A stretch of DNA of 64,000 nt from IMG/VR virus record IMGVR_UViG_3300046169_000120, positions 1-64,000 of that record. One strand, 5' to 3'. Below the pieces are notes generated by a model. The model made no database searches. It saw only the letters and a list, made by a program, of their open reading frames with translations, and was not told where the DNA came from. The DNA is from a virus. Below are positions 1 to 8,211 of the stretch, piece after piece. How positions within the stretch are numbered: the stretch's first letter is position 1; the number at the start of each line of letters is the position of its first letter. The translations under genes and the position numbers were made by a program.

Positions 1-2046
1 CTTTAAAGCCACGCGGAGGCCGTGCCAATACTGCCCGTAGTTATGAGTAGCATTGTCACGAATTGCTGAAGCTGCGTAGTAAGACTCATGAGCATAGGAC
101 CCGCCTCGACATACCCTTCTTGATGTCGACCCTCCGTCATAAAAGGGATCGACCCGTGGGCTCGAAGGATAACTATTTTGTGAATCCGCCACCCATTCAT
201 ACACATTGCCATGCATATCAAAAAAGCCCCAAGGATTAGCGGCGTAGCTTCCCACATCTGTTGTGCTTCCAATATTGTTATTGACACTGTAATTAGCTAG
301 GGTGGAGTCTATGTTATTCCCCCAGGAATATACACTTGTTGTGCCAGCTCGACAGGCATACTCCCACTCTGCTTCTGTTGGCAAGGCAAATTCCCAACCC
401 GAAGGAATACTGCTTGCTAGCTGTGCATTCAAGCGTTGTAAAAACACCTGGACCGCATCCCATGACACACCTTCCACTGGGCGATCCGGGTTACCGCCAT
501 ATTGACTCGGAGTAGCACTTAAACCATCAGTATTCCCTGTCATTACCTCCTGGTATTGCGCCTGCGTGATTTCATATTTGCTTAACTGAAAACCTTTAGT
601 CAGGGTGACCTCGTGAACAGGTGTAGCCACGCGATTCTGCCCCATTGTAAAGGTTCCTCGTTCTACCGTGATCATTTCTAGGTTTTTAGTCCCCCCGTAA
701 TTTGAGCCTAAGTCATTAGTAAATGGAGCGATAACTTCTGCATAATTCGCAGTGATCGATACATTATTATCAGGCATCGTGAACGAATTGTTAGAAATCG
801 TTACACCTCCGCTATTTATCGTCCAGCCGTCAAAAATATATCCACTATCTGGTGCGGCAGAAAGCGTTACTGTAGATCCAACTGTTTTTTGCCCGCCTCC
901 AGAAACAGAACCATTTAAACTTGTAATTAAAACAGCGTAACTTGTATCAAACTCATCATCTACTCCATCGCCATCTGTATCATTTCCACTTGCACGGTCT
1001 GAATCGCTTGGAAAGTTATCGCTCTCATTCGCCACTCCATCGCCATCTATATCGTCATCAAACTCATCATCTACTCCATCGCCATCTGTATCATTTCCAC
1101 TTGCACGGTCTGAATCGCTTGGAAAGTTATCGCTCTCATTCGCCACTCCATCGCCATCTATATCGTCATCAAACTCATCATCTACTCCATCGCCATCTGT
1201 ATCATTTCCACTTGCACGGTCTGAATCGCTTGGAAAGTTATCGCTCTCATTCGCCACTCCATCGCCATCTATATCGTCATCAAACTCATCATCTACTCCA
1301 TCGCCATCTGTATCGGTTCCACTTGCACGATTTTCATTGTTTGGAAAGTTGTCGTTCTGATTGGTCACACCATCACCATCACTATCTCCAAGCGGCCCAT
1401 CTGTGTTGTCGGTATCAAACTCATCATCTACTCCATCGCCATCTGTATCGGTTCCACTTGCGCGGTTCTCATTGTCTGGAAAGTTGTCGTCCTGATTTGC
1501 GACTCCATCACCATCACTGTCTGCAAGCGGCCCGTCTGTGTTGTCGGTATCAAACTCATCATCTACTCCATCGCCATCTGTATCGGTTCCACTTGCGCGG
1601 TTCTCATTGTCTGGAAAGTTGTCGTCCTGATTTGCGACTCCATCACCATCACTGTCTGCAAGCGGCCCGTCTGTGTTGTCGGTATCAAACTCATCATCTA
1701 CTCCATCGCCATCTGTATCGGTTCCACTTGCGCGGTTCTCATTGTCTGGAAAGTTGTCGTCCTGATTTGCGACTCCATCACCATCACTGTCTGCAAGCGG
1801 CCCGTCTGTGTTGTCGGTATCAAACTCATCATCTACTCCATCGCCATCTGTATCGATCCCACTTGATTCAACATAAGAAGACCTAATTCTTACATTAAGA
1901 GAGGGCATTAAAAAAATACCATCTTCATCTACAGAGACATCCCCATACTCCACCACCCAAGAATTAAAGACGTGCCCCTCTGGAGCTTCATCAGCTATAA
2001 GGGATATAGATTTACCTACATTAAAAACCCCAGTAAAATTAGACAT
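1..2046 (-). CDS. FGE-sulfatase / thrombospondin type 3 repeat adhesin, partial (runs off the left edge)
   Basis: Open from an ATG at 2046 to the window edge, 682 residues visible; the stop lies outside. In order: a B-repeat-like domain (about 1-60), a long run of thrombospondin type 3 calcium-binding repeats with DTDGDGVDDEFD cores (60-369), a second B-repeat-like domain (380-435), and an FGE-sulfatase fold (about 455 to the end) with the family signatures LPTEAEWEYACRAGTT, NPWGFFDMHGNVYEW, CRGGSY and WHGLRVA. The FGE fold is a C-type-lectin-like scaffold used by phages for surface binding; the conserved end suggests only a few residues are missing. Likely a virion adhesin or receptor-binding protein. 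Closest overall style is the large FGE proteins of Verrucomicrobiota (from memory). Enzyme activity is not implied. It lies 16 nt downstream of the 105-aa gene on the same strand. Confidence 0.85.
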   Translation of the reverse strand, partial: MSNFTGVFNVGKSISLIADEAPEGHVFNSWVVEYGDVSVDEDGIFLMPSLNVRIRSSYVESSGIDTDGDGVDDEFDTDNTDGPLADSDGDGVANQDDNFPDNENRASGTDTDGDGVDDEFDTDNTDGPLADSDGDGVANQDDNFPDNENRASGTDTDGDGVDDEFDTDNTDGPLADSDGDGVANQDDNFPDNENRASGTDTDGDGVDDEFDTDNTDGPLGDSDGDGVTNQNDNFPNNENRASGTDTDGDGVDDEFDDDIDGDGVANESDNFPSDSDRASGNDTDGDGVDDEFDDDIDGDGVANESDNFPSDSDRASGNDTDGDGVDDEFDDDIDGDGVANESDNFPSDSDRASGNDTDGDGVDDEFDTSYAVLITSLNGSVSGGGQKTVGSTVTLSAAPDSGYIFDGWTINSGGVTISNNSFTMPDNNVSITANYAEVIAPFTNDLGSNYGGTKNLEMITVERGTFTMGQNRVATPVHEVTLTKGFQLSKYEITQAQYQEVMTGNTDGLSATPSQYGGNPDRPVEGVSWDAVQVFLQRLNAQLASSIPSGWEFALPTEAEWEYACRAGTTSVYSWGNNIDSTLANYSVNNNIGSTTDVGSYAANPWGFFDMHGNVYEWVADSQNSYPSSPRVDPFYDGGSTSRRVCRGGSYAHESYYAASAIRDNATHNYGQYWHGLRVALK
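942..1860. repeat. Tandem DNA repeats encoding thrombospondin type 3 units
   Basis: Two repeat classes sit side by side inside the adhesin gene. Three copies have a 111-bp period (37 codons; junctions near 1051, 1162 and 1273), then about four have a 135-bp period (45 codons; phase marks at 1411, 1546, 1681 and 1816). The 135-bp copies are almost identical at the DNA level, so they expanded recently or are homogenised. Repeat number probably changes the length of the calcium-rigidified stalk. Confidence 0.85.
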
Positions 2047-2062
2047 ATAAATTTAGGTCAAC

Positions 2063-2380
2063 TCAATTGCTCGAAGCTGAACCTCCCTCAACCTCAACCC
2101 TGTAAAAGTCACTGAGCGCAACCCTCCTCCATGTATCTTGATCAACACAAATATAAAAATGTCCAGTATCGTATGCAGTTTGACCCTCCAACCCCAAGCT
2201 TAATCCGCTCTCCGGCAAGTCTGAGTTACCAAAAGTCGAACCTTCTAAGCTTCCTGATATTTGATAAATATCACCACTCATATTATCAATCCTACCCGAC
2301 AACACATTAAAATCCTGAACAACATTATCGGCCTGTACATGATCAAAAACTCCACTATCTGATTTAAAAACTATTGACAT
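2063..2380 (-). CDS. Small putative structural/fibre-associated protein
   Basis: 105 residues, acidic, no membrane segment. The C-terminal part (GQTAYDTGHFYICVDQDTWRRVAL) resembles the short beta modules found in several fibre proteins of this phage, in which a displayed sample property is followed by an aromatic/Trp motif (compare GSTWKKF at 36.7 kb). Likely a virion fibre accessory. Its start lies 5 nt after a TATATT hexamer preceded by GTG, and the adhesin gene follows 16 nt downstream, so the two probably share a transcript. Exact function not recognised. Confidence 0.6.
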   Translation of the reverse strand: MSIVFKSDSGVFDHVQADNVVQDFNVLSGRIDNMSGDIYQISGSLEGSTFGNSDLPESGLSLGLEGQTAYDTGHFYICVDQDTWRRVALSDFYRVEVEGGSASSN

Positions 2381-2385
2381 ATAAA

Positions 2386-2394
2386 AATATACAC
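2386..2394 (-). promoter_or_regulatory. GTGTATATT late-type promoter element
   Basis: On the minus strand reads GTG-TATATT, followed by 5 nt and the ATG at 2380. Same element and spacing as many other first genes here. No -35 box is evident. Confidence 0.5.
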
Positions 2395-2497
2395 ATTTTT
2401 CAATTACTAGTGCAATATTATAATTAAAGAATTCTCCGGAACGCCAGTAAGTAAGCGGGTTCTAGCAAAAAATAAAGTTCCCAAAAATAATAATTAC

Positions 2498-2506
2498 ATG
2501 TAATTT
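2498..2506 (+). promoter_or_regulatory. ATGTAATTT late-type promoter element
   Basis: TAATTT ends 5 nt before the ATG at 2512. It faces away from the element at 2386-2394, so the 131-bp gap between the two fibre genes holds a divergent promoter pair. Otherwise I see nothing in that gap. Confidence 0.45.
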
Positions 2507-2511
2507 CAAGT

Positions 2512-4320
2512 ATGGCGAAAATATTCCGCACACAAGAGTTAAGCGTAAATGGGGACAATATCCGCATTTCCGCAGATCAAAATGGAAATATCGTATTCAA
2601 AGACAAAGATGAAAATGTTGTAACAAGTTCAAATCAAATTACAACTGAAGTCTCCAGTCTTCATGCTCAACGCGATGGCGACTTGAACACAAAGAATACT
2701 GAAGTTTCCAGTCTTGCTGCTCAACGCGACAGCGACCTGAACACAAAGAATACTGAAGTTTCCAGTCTTCATGCTCAACGCGTAAGTGATGAGTCAGTAA
2801 AAACAGGTGAAATGTCCAGTCTCTCCGCTAAAGATCTTGATCTTGACGGTGATGTTTCAAGTTTAAAAGTTGAAATCAACAGTGCGTTGACAGCTTCAAC
2901 AGGAGATCTTGATGATGACATTTCCAGTCTTCAAGCTCAACGCGAAAGTGACGAGAACACAAAGAATACTGAAGTTTCCAGTCTTCAAGCTCAACGCGAA
3001 AGCGACTTGAACACAAAGAATACTGAAGTTTCCAGTCTTCAAGCTCAACGCGTAAGTGATGAGAACACAAAGAATACTGAAGTTTCCAGTCTTCAAGCTC
3101 AACGCGAAAGCGACTTGGGTACAAAGAATACTGAAGTTTCCAGTCTTCATGCTCAACGCGTAAGTGATGAGTCAGTAAAAACAGGTGAAATGTCCAGCCT
3201 CTCCGCTAAAGATCTTGATCTTGACGGTGATGTTTCAAGTTTGAAAGTTGAAATCAACAGTGCGTTGACAGCTTCAACAGGAGATCTTGATGATGACATT
3301 TCCAGTCTTCAAGCTCAACGCGAAAGTGACGAGAACACAAAGAATACTGAAGTTTCCAGTCTTCAAGCTCAACGCGAAAGCGACTTGAACACAAAGAATA
3401 CTGAAGTTTCCAGTCTTCAAGCTCAACGCGTAAGTGATGAGAACACAAAGAATACTGAAGTTTCCAGTCTTCAAGCTCAACGCGAAAGCGACTTGGGTAC
3501 AAAGAATACTGAAGTTTCCAGTCTTCATGCTCAACGCGTAAGTGATGAGTCAGTAAAAACAGGTGAAATGTCCAGCCTCTCCGCTAAAGATCTTGATCTT
3601 GACGGTGATGTTTCAAGTTTGAAAGTTGAAATCAACAGTGCGTTGACAGCTTCAACAGGAGATCTTGATGATGACATTTCCAGTCTTCAAGCTCAACGCG
3701 AAAGTGACGAGAACACAAAGAATACTGAAGTTTCCAGTCTTGCTGCTCAACGCGAAAGCGACTTGAACACAAAGAATACTGAAGTTTCCAGTCTTCAAGC
3801 TCAACGCGAAAGTGACGAGAACACAAAGAATACTGAAGTTTCCAGTCTTCATACTCAACGCGTAAGTGATGAGAACACAAAGAATACTGAAGTTTCCAGT
3901 CTTCATGCTCAACGCGTAAGTGATGAGTCAGTAAAAACAGGTGAAATGTCCAGCCTCTCCGCTAAAGATCTTGATCTTGACGGTGATGTTTCAAGTTTGA
4001 AAGTTGAAATCAACAGTGCGTTGACAGCTTCAACAGGAGATCTTGATAATGACATTTCTAGCTTGAACGCTAAGATTGAATTGGAAGACGTTAGAGTTAT
4101 GAGTGAAAGCTTGAGTGTTAATGATGAGTCCATCACTGTAACATTCCCAACTGCTTTCTCGGGTACTCCATCAGTAATAGGAATCATCCAAGGCGACGAC
4201 GCAGATTCCCCAATTATTGCATGTCAGTTAGTGTCAAAAAGTACAACCGGAGCAACATTCCAATTCTCAGATGGAATTCCTACAACAGGATATACCATCG
4301 AGATTATGGCTTCTGTATAA
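2512..4320 (+). CDS. Repetitive coiled-coil tail fibre protein
   Basis: 602 residues. N-terminus MAKIFRTQELSVNGDNIRI matches the start of the fibre gene at 36168 (MAKIQQTEVLSLNGDNVRI), so it is probably the virion-attachment module. Residues about 45-520 are 18-residue repeats (TEVSSLQAQRESDENTKN) interrupted by a SSLSAKDLDLDGDVSSLKVEINSALTASTGDL-type block, predicted as a trimeric coiled-coil shaft. The last 80 residues (ITVTFPTAFSGTPSVIG, FSDGIPTTGYTIEI) form a beta domain again shared with 36168, probably the tip. A terminator follows 25 nt after the stop. Role inferred from architecture and paralogy. Confidence 0.75.
   Translation: MAKIFRTQELSVNGDNIRISADQNGNIVFKDKDENVVTSSNQITTEVSSLHAQRDGDLNTKNTEVSSLAAQRDSDLNTKNTEVSSLHAQRVSDESVKTGEMSSLSAKDLDLDGDVSSLKVEINSALTASTGDLDDDISSLQAQRESDENTKNTEVSSLQAQRESDLNTKNTEVSSLQAQRVSDENTKNTEVSSLQAQRESDLGTKNTEVSSLHAQRVSDESVKTGEMSSLSAKDLDLDGDVSSLKVEINSALTASTGDLDDDISSLQAQRESDENTKNTEVSSLQAQRESDLNTKNTEVSSLQAQRVSDENTKNTEVSSLQAQRESDLGTKNTEVSSLHAQRVSDESVKTGEMSSLSAKDLDLDGDVSSLKVEINSALTASTGDLDDDISSLQAQRESDENTKNTEVSSLAAQRESDLNTKNTEVSSLQAQRESDENTKNTEVSSLHTQRVSDENTKNTEVSSLHAQRVSDESVKTGEMSSLSAKDLDLDGDVSSLKVEINSALTASTGDLDNDISSLNAKIELEDVRVMSESLSVNDESITVTFPTAFSGTPSVIGIIQGDDADSPIIACQLVSKSTTGATFQFSDGIPTTGYTIEIMASV
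2640..4068. repeat. 378-bp near-identical tandem repeats within the fibre gene
   Basis: The string GAGTCAGTAAAAACAGG recurs at 2791, 3169, 3547 and 3925, exactly 378 bp (126 codons) apart, and the units differ by only a few bases. Each unit contains several 54-bp sub-repeats. Such long near-perfect repeats favour unequal recombination and change of shaft length. They also cause open antisense frames that are not genes. Confidence 0.9.
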
Positions 4321-4344
4321 TACGAGCAAGATTATCTTATCTTG

Positions 4345-4372
4345 GGCGACCCCGTTTGGGGTCGCCTTTTTT
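4345..4372 (+). terminator. Rho-independent terminator after fibre gene
   Basis: Nine-base-pair perfect GC stem (GGCGACCCC / GGGGTCGCC) with loop GTTT, followed by six T. Directly downstream of the fibre stop and directly upstream of the next promoter element. Confidence 0.9.
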
Positions 4373-4381
4373 GTGTAAACA
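4373..4381 (+). promoter_or_regulatory. GTGTAAACA late-type promoter element
   Basis: GTG-TAAACA starts one base after the terminator T-run and ends 6 nt before the ATG at 4388. Terminator, promoter and start codon are thus packed into 46 bp, which leaves no room for a normal leader. Confidence 0.5.
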
Positions 4382-4387
4382 TATAAA

Positions 4388-5035
4388 ATGAAAAATTGGA
4401 AAAATATATTCTTTAAAAAGAGAAACGATCAAATAGATAAATTTCAAGAAACAAAGTCAACTAGAAGTCAAAATCAAAAAATATTAAAAAAGAAATTTAA
4501 TAAACTCAAACATAAAGCATTGTACCTTGATGCTGAATACGAAGAAGTAAGTGATATATTCGCTCACGCAAAAAGTGAATTTATTAGCTCTATCTTCAAT
4601 TACTGCTCTAACAGAAAAATACGCCCACCATTGAGCGATGGTAAGAAGTCAGACGATACAACAAATAATAAACTAGAAACAAGTCAAGAGATGAAAGATC
4701 TCTACAGAGAAATTGTAAAGGTTACACATCCAGATAAAACAAAGTCTCTTGAAGAGGATGAAATAGAAGAAAGGACGGAGCTCTACCAAGAAGCAGTTCT
4801 AGGTAAGCAAAAAGGTGATTATTGGGGTATTTTTAAAGCTGCATTAGAACTCGGAGTTCCTATAAAAAACTTATCTTTTGAATATTTGGAAGAATTAGAG
4901 CAAACAATATTAAAAATAGAGGAAAAGTCTAACATTATGAAAAACGACTTGATGTATAAATGGTTCCATTGCGATAAAGAAGCAAGGGAGAATATTTTTG
5001 AACAACTTACAAAAAATCAAGAAAAGTACGAATAA
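4388..5035 (+). CDS. J-domain (DnaJ-like) co-chaperone
   Basis: 215 residues. A J-domain-like region at about 98-165 carries the HPD tripeptide (VKVTHPDKTKS, HPD 114-116), the signature that stimulates Hsp70 ATPase, after a helix with LYREIVK. The N-terminal 80 residues are basic and helical, and the rest is charged helix. No Gly/Phe region or zinc domain, so it is a minimal J-protein, probably recruiting the host DnaK. No phage Hsp70 is in the window; Hsp20 (39.4 kb) and a Clp ATPase (49.3 kb) are. It could serve in replication or virion assembly. Confidence 0.75.
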   Translation: MKNWKNIFFKKRNDQIDKFQETKSTRSQNQKILKKKFNKLKHKALYLDAEYEEVSDIFAHAKSEFISSIFNYCSNRKIRPPLSDGKKSDDTTNNKLETSQEMKDLYREIVKVTHPDKTKSLEEDEIEERTELYQEAVLGKQKGDYWGIFKAALELGVPIKNLSFEYLEELEQTILKIEEKSNIMKNDLMYKWFHCDKEARENIFEQLTKNQEKYE

Positions 5036-5037
5036 TT

Positions 5038-5046
5038 TGTTAATAT
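5038..5046 (+). promoter_or_regulatory. TGTTAATAT promoter element
   Basis: TAATAT ends 8 nt before the ATG at 5055. It overlaps the stop region of the J-domain gene. This spacing supports the start at 5055 over an upstream in-frame ATG. Confidence 0.4.
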
Positions 5047-5054
5047 ATAAGACT

Positions 5055-5246
5055 ATGATACAATTTTACAATGTAAAGAAAAAACAAAAAGTTAAAGTTG
5101 ACCCAACTAAAATAACAAAGCATGCATATGAAAAAACCGCTAAAAGTGGCAAGCTTACGATTCGATATGCGTTAAAAGCTGTGGACGAAGATGGCACAAA
5201 GCTCACCAAGTTCTGCAGTAAAGCAGATTATGACTCAATAAAATAG
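5055..5246 (+). CDS. Small conserved phage protein, basic
   Basis: 63 residues starting MIQFYNVKKKQKVKV. Start chosen at 5055 because a TAATAT element lies 8 nt upstream and the longer reading would overlap the J-domain gene by 38 nt. The basic N-terminus followed by a DEDGTKLTKFCSK segment is the style of small nucleic-acid-associated phage proteins, but I do not recognise a family. Its 3' end overlaps the convergent glycosyltransferase gene by 19 nt. Confidence 0.6.
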   Translation: MIQFYNVKKKQKVKVDPTKITKHAYEKTAKSGKLTIRYALKAVDEDGTKLTKFCSKADYDSIK

Positions 5247-7384
5247 CGCATAAATATTTTTTTCAACTCGAATGGATAAGCCATAAAATGTAATATAAAA
5301 GTGTGCTCGTCGACGAAACGTGGCTCAGTATTAAATTCATTCATAGGAAAGATCTTTCGGTTAAAACCAAAACCGTCACTTTCCTTCAATACATCACACA
5401 ATATTCCTTGATCGCCGCCACTTGCATATAAACTACTTTTATCGCAATCTGCGTTCATCCATTTTCTTATTATGTTTTTTGTATAAGAATGATTTCTAAA
5501 AACAACAACTCCACTATTAAGCATCATACCTTTGGTAATTTTTTTGTTATTCGCGCCAATATCTTCACATGCAATAATCTTTTTTGTACCAGTGCATCTA
5601 GAAAGTATATCTTCGAAACGTTTTTGTGGATTGTATATGATTGTATCTGAATCCATCCATACAATGTCTTCGTGATCATCAAAGTGATTGAGAATCGCGC
5701 GCGCTTTCGACCAATTTGCACTAGCATCAGCTTGTAGTTTTTCGCGATAAACATAAAATGTATATCCATTTGCCAAACAATAATCTCGCACACTCATCTC
5801 AGAACATATCGCATAATCTGCAATTTCAGGAGTATACAAACTAACAATCGCAATCTTCTTTCCGGGATTATAAACTGTAAATTTTTCTTTTGGTATATGT
5901 ATTTGGTTTAAATATTTACTTATGTATTCAAGGTAATCGCGCCCAACAAGATTAGACCATTCATCTCTCAATCTTAAAAATTCTTTGTGTTTTTGCGGAT
6001 CAATTTGGGAACTATTTTGTTTCTTTTTATTATCAATTGAAAATTTTTGCCAGAAATTCGCGCCAGAACAATCACTATTCCAGGGCTTATCTTTACCTAT
6101 AAAATGCAAGACAAAAGATTTGTAACTTGATAAACTTGATTTCTTTAAAGAGTGCCTTCCAAGCTTGCAAAAAGTTTCGTAATTTTGAGATACCAAAATA
6201 TCCCCCTCAACCGAAACGAACTGTTCGGAGCTTAAACAATTTAAATTATCACTCAATATGGTATAATCACAACGGCAATATATATTAATTATATCTTGAT
6301 CCCCCCCGGTTAATGGAATTTTTTGATGGTTTGTTTTTTTTATTTCAAAACATTTTTCCGTGAATTTATTTTGTCTTAATAAATCAAGGTTCAATAACAT
6401 AACTCCAGTATTACCTATGATTTTATCGCCAAACTCAACGGGATTTTTATTTTCTGTTGTAGTGCCTTTTGAGCCATTAAATGTTCTCCATCCATTTTTT
6501 ATTTCAGGTTTTAATGCTACCCCCGACTTGTTTAATTTAATATCATCAAACAAACTTAAATCAACAAAAGGAATAGTATCTATATCAAAATACAATACCC
6601 GACTTACCCCTAAAAGTATCTCAGGTATTTTTAGTTTAAGGTTTGTGGCGCTTGATAAATGATCAATAGATCTCCAACTTTTTTGGGTTTTTACAGCAAT
6701 CTCTGAATGCAAATATACCTTAAGATTTAAATTGTTTTTATTTTCAATAAATTGTTTTAATGGAATCAATTCGCTTTCTTTACCTGAATAAATTAAATGT
6801 ATATTTATACTTTTGTCTTTATTTTTTTGACTCAAAGCATTAACTGGATTAACAATGTAATTTATTAAATTTTCATCGCAACAAAAGCATACATCATAAA
6901 CTTTATCTTGAGCAGGCTTACCTTTATCGGCAATTACTTTTGCAATGTTTTGTTTCAATTGTTTTTTATATTCGTTCCACCAAGATTGTACTCGCTTAGA
7001 ATGTTCGATTACCCACTCTGAATTTTCAAGAAGTATGTTGATATCATTTGATACGTTGTCCCAAGATGCAGTTTCAATGAGCGGATGCTCGCCAAGTAGA
7101 TTGCGCCAATAATCATCTTTTTCAATAATTGGAATTGCACCAACCTCAAGCGATTCATACAATCTAAAAGTGTCAACACTCGTATTACCGCGAGGACATG
7201 GTACGAAAATTGATTGCTCTAATATTTTTTTATATTCTTGAGTACTCAAAGAATCGCCCGATTGCCAACCCTCGGCTACATGAATATGATATTCGCCATT
7301 GCATTTTTTCAACGAATCAATCATTTTTGCGCGATCACCCTGGCTGTGAATCTGGCCCGCGAAACACCAGGTGTACTTTTTCAC
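5228..7384 (-). CDS. Multidomain glycosyltransferase: C-terminal half of an exostosin (GT47-like) domain + GT8-like + GT34-like domains
   Basis: 718 residues, GTG start with an AAAGGA site 9 nt upstream. Residues 1-110 begin abruptly with the second half of an exostosin-type glycosyltransferase (YTWCFAGQ, CPRGNTSVDTFRLYESLEVGAIPII). Residues about 160-480 look like a GT8-type domain with a DID metal-binding motif at 267-269 (VLYFDIDTIPF). The last 200 residues are GT34/GMA12-like, with WMDSDTIIYNP and FILHFMAYP. The missing first half of the exostosin domain is at the C-terminus of the gene at 8193, with the 263-aa gene between them. Last gene of a minus-strand glycosyltransferase operon. Sugar substrates cannot be read from sequence. 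Confidence 0.75.
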   Translation of the reverse strand: MKKYTWCFAGQIHSQGDRAKMIDSLKKCNGEYHIHVAEGWQSGDSLSTQEYKKILEQSIFVPCPRGNTSVDTFRLYESLEVGAIPIIEKDDYWRNLLGEHPLIETASWDNVSNDINILLENSEWVIEHSKRVQSWWNEYKKQLKQNIAKVIADKGKPAQDKVYDVCFCCDENLINYIVNPVNALSQKNKDKSINIHLIYSGKESELIPLKQFIENKNNLNLKVYLHSEIAVKTQKSWRSIDHLSSATNLKLKIPEILLGVSRVLYFDIDTIPFVDLSLFDDIKLNKSGVALKPEIKNGWRTFNGSKGTTTENKNPVEFGDKIIGNTGVMLLNLDLLRQNKFTEKCFEIKKTNHQKIPLTGGDQDIINIYCRCDYTILSDNLNCLSSEQFVSVEGDILVSQNYETFCKLGRHSLKKSSLSSYKSFVLHFIGKDKPWNSDCSGANFWQKFSIDNKKKQNSSQIDPQKHKEFLRLRDEWSNLVGRDYLEYISKYLNQIHIPKEKFTVYNPGKKIAIVSLYTPEIADYAICSEMSVRDYCLANGYTFYVYREKLQADASANWSKARAILNHFDDHEDIVWMDSDTIIYNPQKRFEDILSRCTGTKKIIACEDIGANNKKITKGMMLNSGVVVFRNHSYTKNIIRKWMNADCDKSSLYASGGDQGILCDVLKESDGFGFNRKIFPMNEFNTEPRFVDEHTFILHFMAYPFELKKIFMRYFIES

Positions 7385-8211
7385 AATTTAAATCCTTTCA
7401 TCGGTTAATGAGGTATATTAATATGTTTAATTTTCTCTGCACAATATAATATATCTTTAGGAGAAAACCTTATTTCTGAATTATCACTCAAAGTATATTC
7501 ATATATTCTATCAATTCTATTAAAACTTTGAAAACTATATACCATCCAAAAAGCTTCGAGAGTACTTTGATCTTTAATATTTAAATCAGCAAAAGAAACA
7601 AATTTCTCAAAATCAATAGGATGATGACCCATGAAATGTATCGCAAAATCACCCTTTTTATAATTTTTTGGATATATATTTAAATCATGAGGATTTTGTA
7701 TTGGAATACTATATTTTTTTAAAACTTCATTAAGATATTGTTGGTCAGCATCTCCGTTTCCAGCTTGCTGTCTCCATGGCTTATCAGTCCCAATAACTCT
7801 TCTCTCCCACCACTCCTTAAGTATTTGCCTAGATAAATCAGAATTTTTAAAAAACACAACTCCACTATTCGCTGTTTGATTTGAAAAATAAGCTGGGTCT
7901 TTACATATCAGCACGTCCTGATTTTTATCGGTCAAGTAGCCCTGCAAATCAAAAGTTCTATTTGTTATAGCTATATCCATATCCATCCAACCAACATATT
8001 CAAAAGAATCAATTTCTCTCAAAATAGACAAAGGCTTCTGAAAAGCTACATGAGTAGACTTATCTAATGTTCCCACCAACCCCCTCCACTCATAATCCAT
8101 TTTATTGCAGTAGTTAGAGACAGACCGAACACAGCCCTTTCTGTCTTCATAATATTTTTTATCAGCTAATTGTATAATACATATTTTATTTTTCATGATT
8201 TAAATCCTTTC
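7377..8211. repeat. 23-bp direct repeat flanking the inserted glycosyltransferase gene
   Basis: Copies at 7377-7399 and 8189-8211 read TTTTTCA-NN-ATTTAAATCCTTTC and match at 21 of 23 positions. On the minus strand each copy supplies an AAAGGA Shine-Dalgarno sequence and the start codon of the following gene (8196 and 7384). The repeats bracket exactly the 263-aa gene that separates the two halves of the exostosin domain. Confidence 0.8.
7405..8196 (-). CDS. GT34-like (GMA12/MNN10-type) glycosyltransferase
   Basis: 263 residues. A DxD motif lies at 72-74 (GWMDMDIAI), with NSGVVFFKN, GDADQQYLNE and AIHFMGHHP further on, the same pattern as the C-terminal domain of the 718-aa neighbour, so the two are paralogues. 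Cytoplasmic; expected to transfer a sugar from a nucleotide donor. Start overlaps the upstream stop by 4 nt (ATGA) and has AAAGGA in front. Flanked by the direct repeat described above. Confidence 0.75.
   Translation of the reverse strand: MKNKICIIQLADKKYYEDRKGCVRSVSNYCNKMDYEWRGLVGTLDKSTHVAFQKPLSILREIDSFEYVGWMDMDIAITNRTFDLQGYLTDKNQDVLICKDPAYFSNQTANSGVVFFKNSDLSRQILKEWWERRVIGTDKPWRQQAGNGDADQQYLNEVLKKYSIPIQNPHDLNIYPKNYKKGDFAIHFMGHHPIDFEKFVSFADLNIKDQSTLEAFWMVYSFQSFNRIDRIYEYTLSDNSEIRFSPKDILYCAEKIKHINIPH

Noticed and set aside
3-287. Minus-strand 94-residue frame at the window edge
   Set aside because: It lies wholly inside the FGE domain in another frame; the FGE frame carries the conserved motifs.
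942-1886. Long plus-strand open frame of His/Leu/Arg repeats
   Set aside because: It is the antisense of the thrombospondin type 3 repeats of the adhesin; the minus frame has clear domain homology at both ends.
2876-3912. Sets of near-identical 82-86-residue minus-strand open frames
   Set aside because: They are antisense copies produced by the 378-bp repeats of the fibre gene, with no start signals and odd composition.
2640-4068. Regularly spaced repeats considered as a CRISPR array
   Set aside because: Units are in-frame codon repeats without distinct spacers; no cas genes are nearby. The Cas4-like nuclease at 22.6 kb is 18 kb away and typical of phage recombination.
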